Assembly: GCA_944326795.1 (NCBI GenBank) | Contig: CALVFJ010000006.1 | Location: 1-64,000 of the forward strand | Reading direction: 5' to 3' | From: an uncultured Erysipelotrichaceae bacterium | GTDB lineage: Bacteria; Bacillota_I; Bacilli_A; Erysipelotrichales; Erysipelotrichaceae | Length of the DNA: 64,000 nucleotides | Program-made: the position numbers and the translations under genes | Notes under the pieces: generated by a model | The model's database searches: none | The model's input: the letters and a program-made list of their open reading frames with translations, nothing else | Told to the model about the DNA's origin: nothing | Part shown: one piece after another, positions 60,408 through 64,000 of the stretch | How positions within the stretch are numbered: position 1 is the first letter of the stretch | Layout: each line of letters begins with the position of its first letter

Positions 60408-62708
60408 TCATGCTCCATAGAAGGTCACGATCGTTGCACCGGTCGATCCTTCATTATAATTACCAATCCTGAATTCCTTGATGTCTTTATCCTTAGCCAA
60501 TGCTTGATGAACTGCTTTTCTTAAAGCTCCGGTGCCATCTCCATGTATTATCCGACAGGTCTTTAAACCAGCCATTTTTGCATCATCCAGATATTTATAC
60601 AACATATCTAAAGCCTCATCGACATGCATGCCGATCAAATTACATTCCATCGGCATCGTACGAATGGATATTTCTCTTTTCTTAGGCTTTAGAGCTTTCT
60701 TTACGACATGCTTATGACTTTTGCGGATCTTGCTTAATTTTGAGCGTACCTTGATACCATTAAGATCTAGGATCACATTATTACGATCGATGCTGATAAC
60801 CGTTGCAAGTTGATTGGTCTGTTTGATTTCTACATTATCCCCTACTTTTATCGTATCATCTTCTTCATCTTCAGATTCTTCAACTATCAAATCGTCAAGT
60901 TTTTTGGTTTGGGATAATACTTCATGAAATTTGACATTATTTTGCTGCGTACGGATGGCAGCTAAGATGTCATCAGCTTGTCCTTTGATATTATCAACAT
61001 ATTCTTGGGCTTTGATAAGCGCATCTTCTTTAGCATGTTCTAGATAATTATTAAGCTTTTGTTCCTTTTGTTCTAGCTCTTTTTTTAATTTATCATTGGC
61101 TTGGATCTTGCTTAATAATTCTTGATTTAAGCGTTCGTTTTCATTTAACTGCTGCTCCAATTTCTCGATAAGCATTTCTTCTTGGCTTTTGTTTTGTTGC
61201 GCTAAGAATCTAGCTTCATTAACGATCTGTTTTTTTAAGCCATATTTAGCTGCTATGGTCAAAGCATTGCTTTGACCGGTTAAATTTTCAACATATTTAT
61301 ATGTTGGGCTCAATGTGGCTTCATCAAACAATACACTGGCAACCAAAACATCTTCATGGCGTTTGCCGTAAGTTTTTAACCGATTATAATGGGTCGTAGC
61401 AACGCAATGACACTTAAGCTGTCTTAAATAATTTAAAATGGCAATCGCCAATGCTTCACCTTCTTTGGGATCGGTACCGCTGCCAATTTCATCCAACAAA
61501 ACTAATGAAGAACTGGTTGCATGATCGATGATATAAGCTAGATTAGAAAGATGGGCACTAAAAGTGCTCAAACTTTGTTCTACGCTTTGCATATCGCCAA
61601 TATCGATGAAAACATGATCAAAAAAACCTAATTCGGCCCTTTGTGCACAGATTGGCATCCCGCTATATGTCATCAATACACTTAAAGCGATTACCTTTAA
61701 TGTTACGGTCTTTCCTCCAGTGTTAGGGCCAGTGATCAGCAGCATAGAATGCTCATCTTCAATACGATAATCATTTTTAACTACCTTTTTGGCATCGATC
61801 AAAGGATGATAGGCTTTTTGCAAGCTAATATGTTTTTCATCAGACAAAGTTGCAACACAAGCATCATGTTCTTTGCCCCAGCTTGCTTTGGCAAATATAA
61901 CATCCAACAAAGTAATGGTGTTTAGATCATTATAAAGATCATGATAATTTTGCGCTACCAAATTCGTACAATTGGTCAAGATACGCATTATTTCGATTTG
62001 TTCTTTATCTAAGAGCGATTGTTTATGATTATTTAAACCGATCAATTCTTTTGGTTCCACATAAGAAGCCATACCGCTGGCACTTTCTCCATGTACGAAA
62101 CCACCATAAGTATTTTTATCGCTTGCTTTCATCAAGATGCAAACACGATTGTTACGCGTACTAATTATACCATCAACTACTGAGCTACCATGATTTCTTA
62201 CAAAGTTATTAGCAGTATCCATTATTTTCTGATCTATCTGTGCTAAACCTTGCCTGATAGTTCGTAATTGATCACTAGCATTGCTTGCGATCTGACCATA
62301 AGCATCAAAGCAAACACTTAAGGTATTTAACAATTTATCACAAATGACCAAAGTGTCAGTAAGTTCTTTTATGGCTGGATAACTGCCTTCAATATTTTTT
62401 ATATAAGCAACTATCCCTTTGGTTCCATTGATAATATCGATGATATGTAAAAAATCTTGCGGAGATAAAACAATACCTTTATTTGCATTTTCTAAAGCTA
62501 ATGAAATATCTTTGATGCCCATAAACGGCATAGCTCCATACTTATAGCATAATTCTAATGCTTCTTTCACTTGTTGATTATCTCTTTTGATCACAAGCTT
62601 TTCAAAACTTGGCTTACAAGCTAAAAGCAGCTCTTTTCCTAAAGAAAAACTGCAGTAAGCGCTCATTTGCTCAATGATCAAAGAAAGCTCTTCATAAAAA
62701 CTATTCAT
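60408..62708 (-). CDS. mutS2: MutS2 endonuclease/ribosome-rescue ATPase
   Basis: 766 residues from the ATG at 62708 (SD AAGGAG); the longer frame overlaps cvpA by 50 bases. MutS core and ATPase with GPNTGGKTV and LLDEIGSGTDP, a long coiled coil (about 500-610), a KOW-like segment and a C-terminal Smr domain (LIGMHVDEAL, IHGDGTGALR). No MutS mismatch-binding domain. Reported roles include suppression of recombination and splitting collided ribosomes. Confidence 0.95.
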   Translation of the reverse strand: MNSFYEELSLIIEQMSAYCSFSLGKELLLACKPSFEKLVIKRDNQQVKEALELCYKYGAMPFMGIKDISLALENANKGIVLSPQDFLHIIDIINGTKGIVAYIKNIEGSYPAIKELTDTLVICDKLLNTLSVCFDAYGQIASNASDQLRTIRQGLAQIDQKIMDTANNFVRNHGSSVVDGIISTRNNRVCILMKASDKNTYGGFVHGESASGMASYVEPKELIGLNNHKQSLLDKEQIEIMRILTNCTNLVAQNYHDLYNDLNTITLLDVIFAKASWGKEHDACVATLSDEKHISLQKAYHPLIDAKKVVKNDYRIEDEHSMLLITGPNTGGKTVTLKVIALSVLMTYSGMPICAQRAELGFFDHVFIDIGDMQSVEQSLSTFSAHLSNLAYIIDHATSSSLVLLDEIGSGTDPKEGEALAIAILNYLRQLKCHCVATTHYNRLKTYGKRHEDVLVASVLFDEATLSPTYKYVENLTGQSNALTIAAKYGLKKQIVNEARFLAQQNKSQEEMLIEKLEQQLNENERLNQELLSKIQANDKLKKELEQKEQKLNNYLEHAKEDALIKAQEYVDNIKGQADDILAAIRTQQNNVKFHEVLSQTKKLDDLIVEESEDEEDDTIKVGDNVEIKQTNQLATVISIDRNNVILDLNGIKVRSKLSKIRKSHKHVVKKALKPKKREISIRTMPMECNLIGMHVDEALDMLYKYLDDAKMAGLKTCRIIHGDGTGALRKAVHQALAKDKDIKEFRIGNYNEGSTGATIVTFYGA

Positions 62709-63366
62709 GTTGTGCTCCTTGGGTAAACTCTTCGATTGGAATATCATCAACTCCGTGTTCGATCAGCCATTTTTTCAATGCTTCCTGATCTTGAGGTGAT
62801 AAGCCATCGGCATTGATCCATTGTTGCCAGTTATTTTTATCCAGATTTTGTTCATTCAGCATTGCAACGGTCAATTGATCATATTGTTTAAAAAAAGTTC
62901 CTTCTATTACTTGATCGTTGTTTACGATAAGCGGTGATGCCATGACCATATAAAATACAAAAAGCCATAGCAAACCAATGATAGAGCCACTAATAAGGCC
63001 CAAACCTTTATTAATTTGTTTGATCAAAGGAATACTGCTGATAAACTTAACCAATGGCCTAAATAAGATAAAAATCAATTTTAAGACAATCACCAACAAG
63101 ATGAACCATGCTAGATTATTTATCGTATCATAGAGCAAAACATCAAAAACCGCTTGATTGGCAATATACCAACTATGAGGCCAAAGATCAAACATATCAG
63201 CAAAAACAGGACCTAAGATCTTAGCAATGATCATTGCCAAGATCAAGCCAAATAGGCTTACTACTTGATTTAAGAAACCTTCCTTATATCCTCTTATTAT
63301 ATTTAAGATCAAGAAAATAATGATCGCAATATTTATAAATATAAAATAATGTGTATCGATATACAT
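62701..63366 (-). CDS. CvpA-family membrane protein
   Basis: 221 residues with about four membrane helices (residues 8-25, 30-50, 80-103, 125-145) and the family feature of a conserved N-terminal RGYKEGFLNQVVSLFG segment. SD AAGAGG. In B. subtilis the homologue yshB also sits between rnhC/zapA and mutS2. A C-terminal acidic tail of about 60 residues is cytosolic or extracytosolic by topology. Confidence 0.85.
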   Translation of the reverse strand: MYIDTHYFIFINIAIIIFLILNIIRGYKEGFLNQVVSLFGLILAMIIAKILGPVFADMFDLWPHSWYIANQAVFDVLLYDTINNLAWFILLVIVLKLIFILFRPLVKFISSIPLIKQINKGLGLISGSIIGLLWLFVFYMVMASPLIVNNDQVIEGTFFKQYDQLTVAMLNEQNLDKNNWQQWINADGLSPQDQEALKKWLIEHGVDDIPIEEFTQGAQHE

Positions 63367-63382
63367 ATATTAAAACCTCTTT

Positions 63383-63411
63383 CGTAAATATGATACTCAA
63401 AAAAATTCAAA
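63383..63411 (-). promoter_or_regulatory. cvpA-mutS2-uvrC-vanY operon promoter (approximate)
   Basis: On the minus strand TTGCTT, 17-base spacer, TATCAT upstream of SD AAGAGG. The exact span is estimated. It overlaps the rnhC promoter region. Confidence 0.45.
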
Positions 63412-63434
63412 TAAGCAAATTATTATGCTAAAAT
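63406..63434 (+). promoter_or_regulatory. rnhC promoter, extended -10
   Basis: TTCAAA (63406-63411), 17-base spacer, TGCTAAAAT with -10 at 63429-63434, seven bases before the ATG. Confidence 0.6.
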
Positions 63435-63441
63435 ATAAGCC

Positions 63442-64000
63442 ATGAATACGATAACCTTAAATCTTAGCTCAGCTCATGCTGAAAAATTATATGAAGCCTT
63501 TAAAGAATATCAGGTCGATAGTCCCAATCAATATGTTCGTTATATGCTAAAGCCTGAAAATTGTACGATAACTTGCTATACCAGCAATAAGGTAGTTTTT
63601 CAAGGAAATGATGCTGAAATCTATGCTGCAGCTTTTCAAGATAAAAATCCTAGCGAATCCCAAAGAAAAGATATTTTTATCGATCATGCCGGCAGTGATG
63701 AAGTCGGTACCGGCGATTATTTTGGCCCAGTAGTTGTCGCTGCATGCATCGTAACAAAAAAGGACCTTCCATGGCTGCAAAAAGAAAATATCACCGATTC
63801 TAAAAAATTAACCGACGAATATATCATGAAGATCGGACCACAGCTCACCGCTAAACTTCCTTATTCTTTATTGATCTTAAATAACGACAAATACAATATC
63901 GTTCATCAAAGCAATAATCTCAACGCTATCAAAGCTAAGTTGCACAATCAAGCATATATTAATCTAAGCAAAAAATTTAAATTGCCTAAATTGATCGTTA
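63442..64000 (+). CDS. rnhC: Ribonuclease HIII, C-terminus cut by window edge
   Basis: 186 codons visible. N-terminal TBP-like substrate-binding domain (1-75), then the RNase H2/H3 core with AGSDEVGTGDYFGPVVVAA (DE.G motif) and DSKKL. Removes RNA from RNA-DNA hybrids. Divergent from cvpA as in B. subtilis order. No SD; predicted leaderless. Open to the window end. Confidence 0.93.
   Translation, partial: MNTITLNLSSAHAEKLYEAFKEYQVDSPNQYVRYMLKPENCTITCYTSNKVVFQGNDAEIYAAAFQDKNPSESQRKDIFIDHAGSDEVGTGDYFGPVVVAACIVTKKDLPWLQKENITDSKKLTDEYIMKIGPQLTAKLPYSLLILNNDKYNIVHQSNNLNAIKAKLHNQAYINLSKKFKLPKLIV

Noticed and set aside
1-64000. CRISPR array, rRNA operon, prophage or insertion sequence
   Set aside because: No spaced direct repeats, rRNA sequence, transposase, integrase or structural phage genes were seen on either strand.

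Overview
The window reads as a chromosomal segment of a low-G+C, anaerobic, fermentative member of the Bacillota (Firmicutes). Erysipelotrichia or a close relative is my best guess (inference). The reasons are the gene order, which follows Bacillus subtilis blocks (nusB-xseA-xseB-ispA-dxs-recN, xerD-deoB, tig-lon-engB-valS, rnhC/cvpA-mutS2-uvrC), two T-box leaders, FabK instead of FabI, a bifurcating-type [FeFe] hydrogenase, pyruvate phosphate dikinase, and many AT-rich sigma-A promoters. Nearly everything is on the minus strand. There is no phage, transposase, CRISPR array or rRNA; one tRNA (Arg, UCU) is present.

Layout. 1-950: two unknown genes at the window edge. 948-11005: one ten-gene minus-strand operon running nusB, xseA, xseB, ispA, dxs, recN, dinB, xerD, deoB and a lipoprotein gene, ending in a strong terminator. 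11099-14932: a DUF5662-like gene, an IMP dehydrogenase of unusual type, and proS. 15212-16360: fucO-type alcohol dehydrogenase. 16499-25696: an eleven-gene operon that starts with an ABC permease and continues with NuoE-like, DRTGG, RsbW-like, sensory [FeFe]-hydrogenase-like, DRTGG, PHP, HATPase, thioredoxin-like ferredoxin, NuoF-like and HydA subunits, then a TetR regulator. 25740-28740: a Thr T-box, thrS and an ABC substrate-binding lipoprotein. 28757-30388: a ZIP transporter divergent from birA. 30372-41560: a 14-gene fatty-acid operon (acpP, accBCDA, fabH, fabK, an NMO-like flavoprotein, fabD, fabG, fabF, fabZ, acpS, plsC) with TTGA-type palindromes at its promoter, next to a MarR/FabT regulator carrying the same box. 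42207-46953: Nudix, an MlrC-like protein, and ppdK with a perfect cre match. 47107-48660: a second ZIP transporter and a G+C-rich island with a cupin gene. 48658-57600: valS with its T-box, engB, lon, tig, a helical-repeat protein, tRNA-Arg, a phosphodiesterase and a small membrane protein. 57630-64000: vanY-type peptidase, uvrC, mutS2, cvpA and divergent rnhC (cut by the window edge).

Metabolically, ppdK, the NAD-linked hydrogenase and FucO fit fermentation with redox disposal as H2 and reduced alcohols. The acc/fab block supplies membrane lipid and birA supplies biotinylation of AccB.

The signals most worth a second look are: a recurring promoter arrangement that predicts leaderless mRNAs at five genes; the signalling-like block (two HATPases, two DRTGG proteins, a PHP protein and a degenerate hydrogenase) inside the hydrogenase operon; an IMP dehydrogenase whose landmarks match the Tritrichomonas foetus enzyme residue for residue; an ABC permease and binding protein with no ATPase; terminators encoded inside converging genes; and strong over-representation of GATC that is absent from the cupin island.
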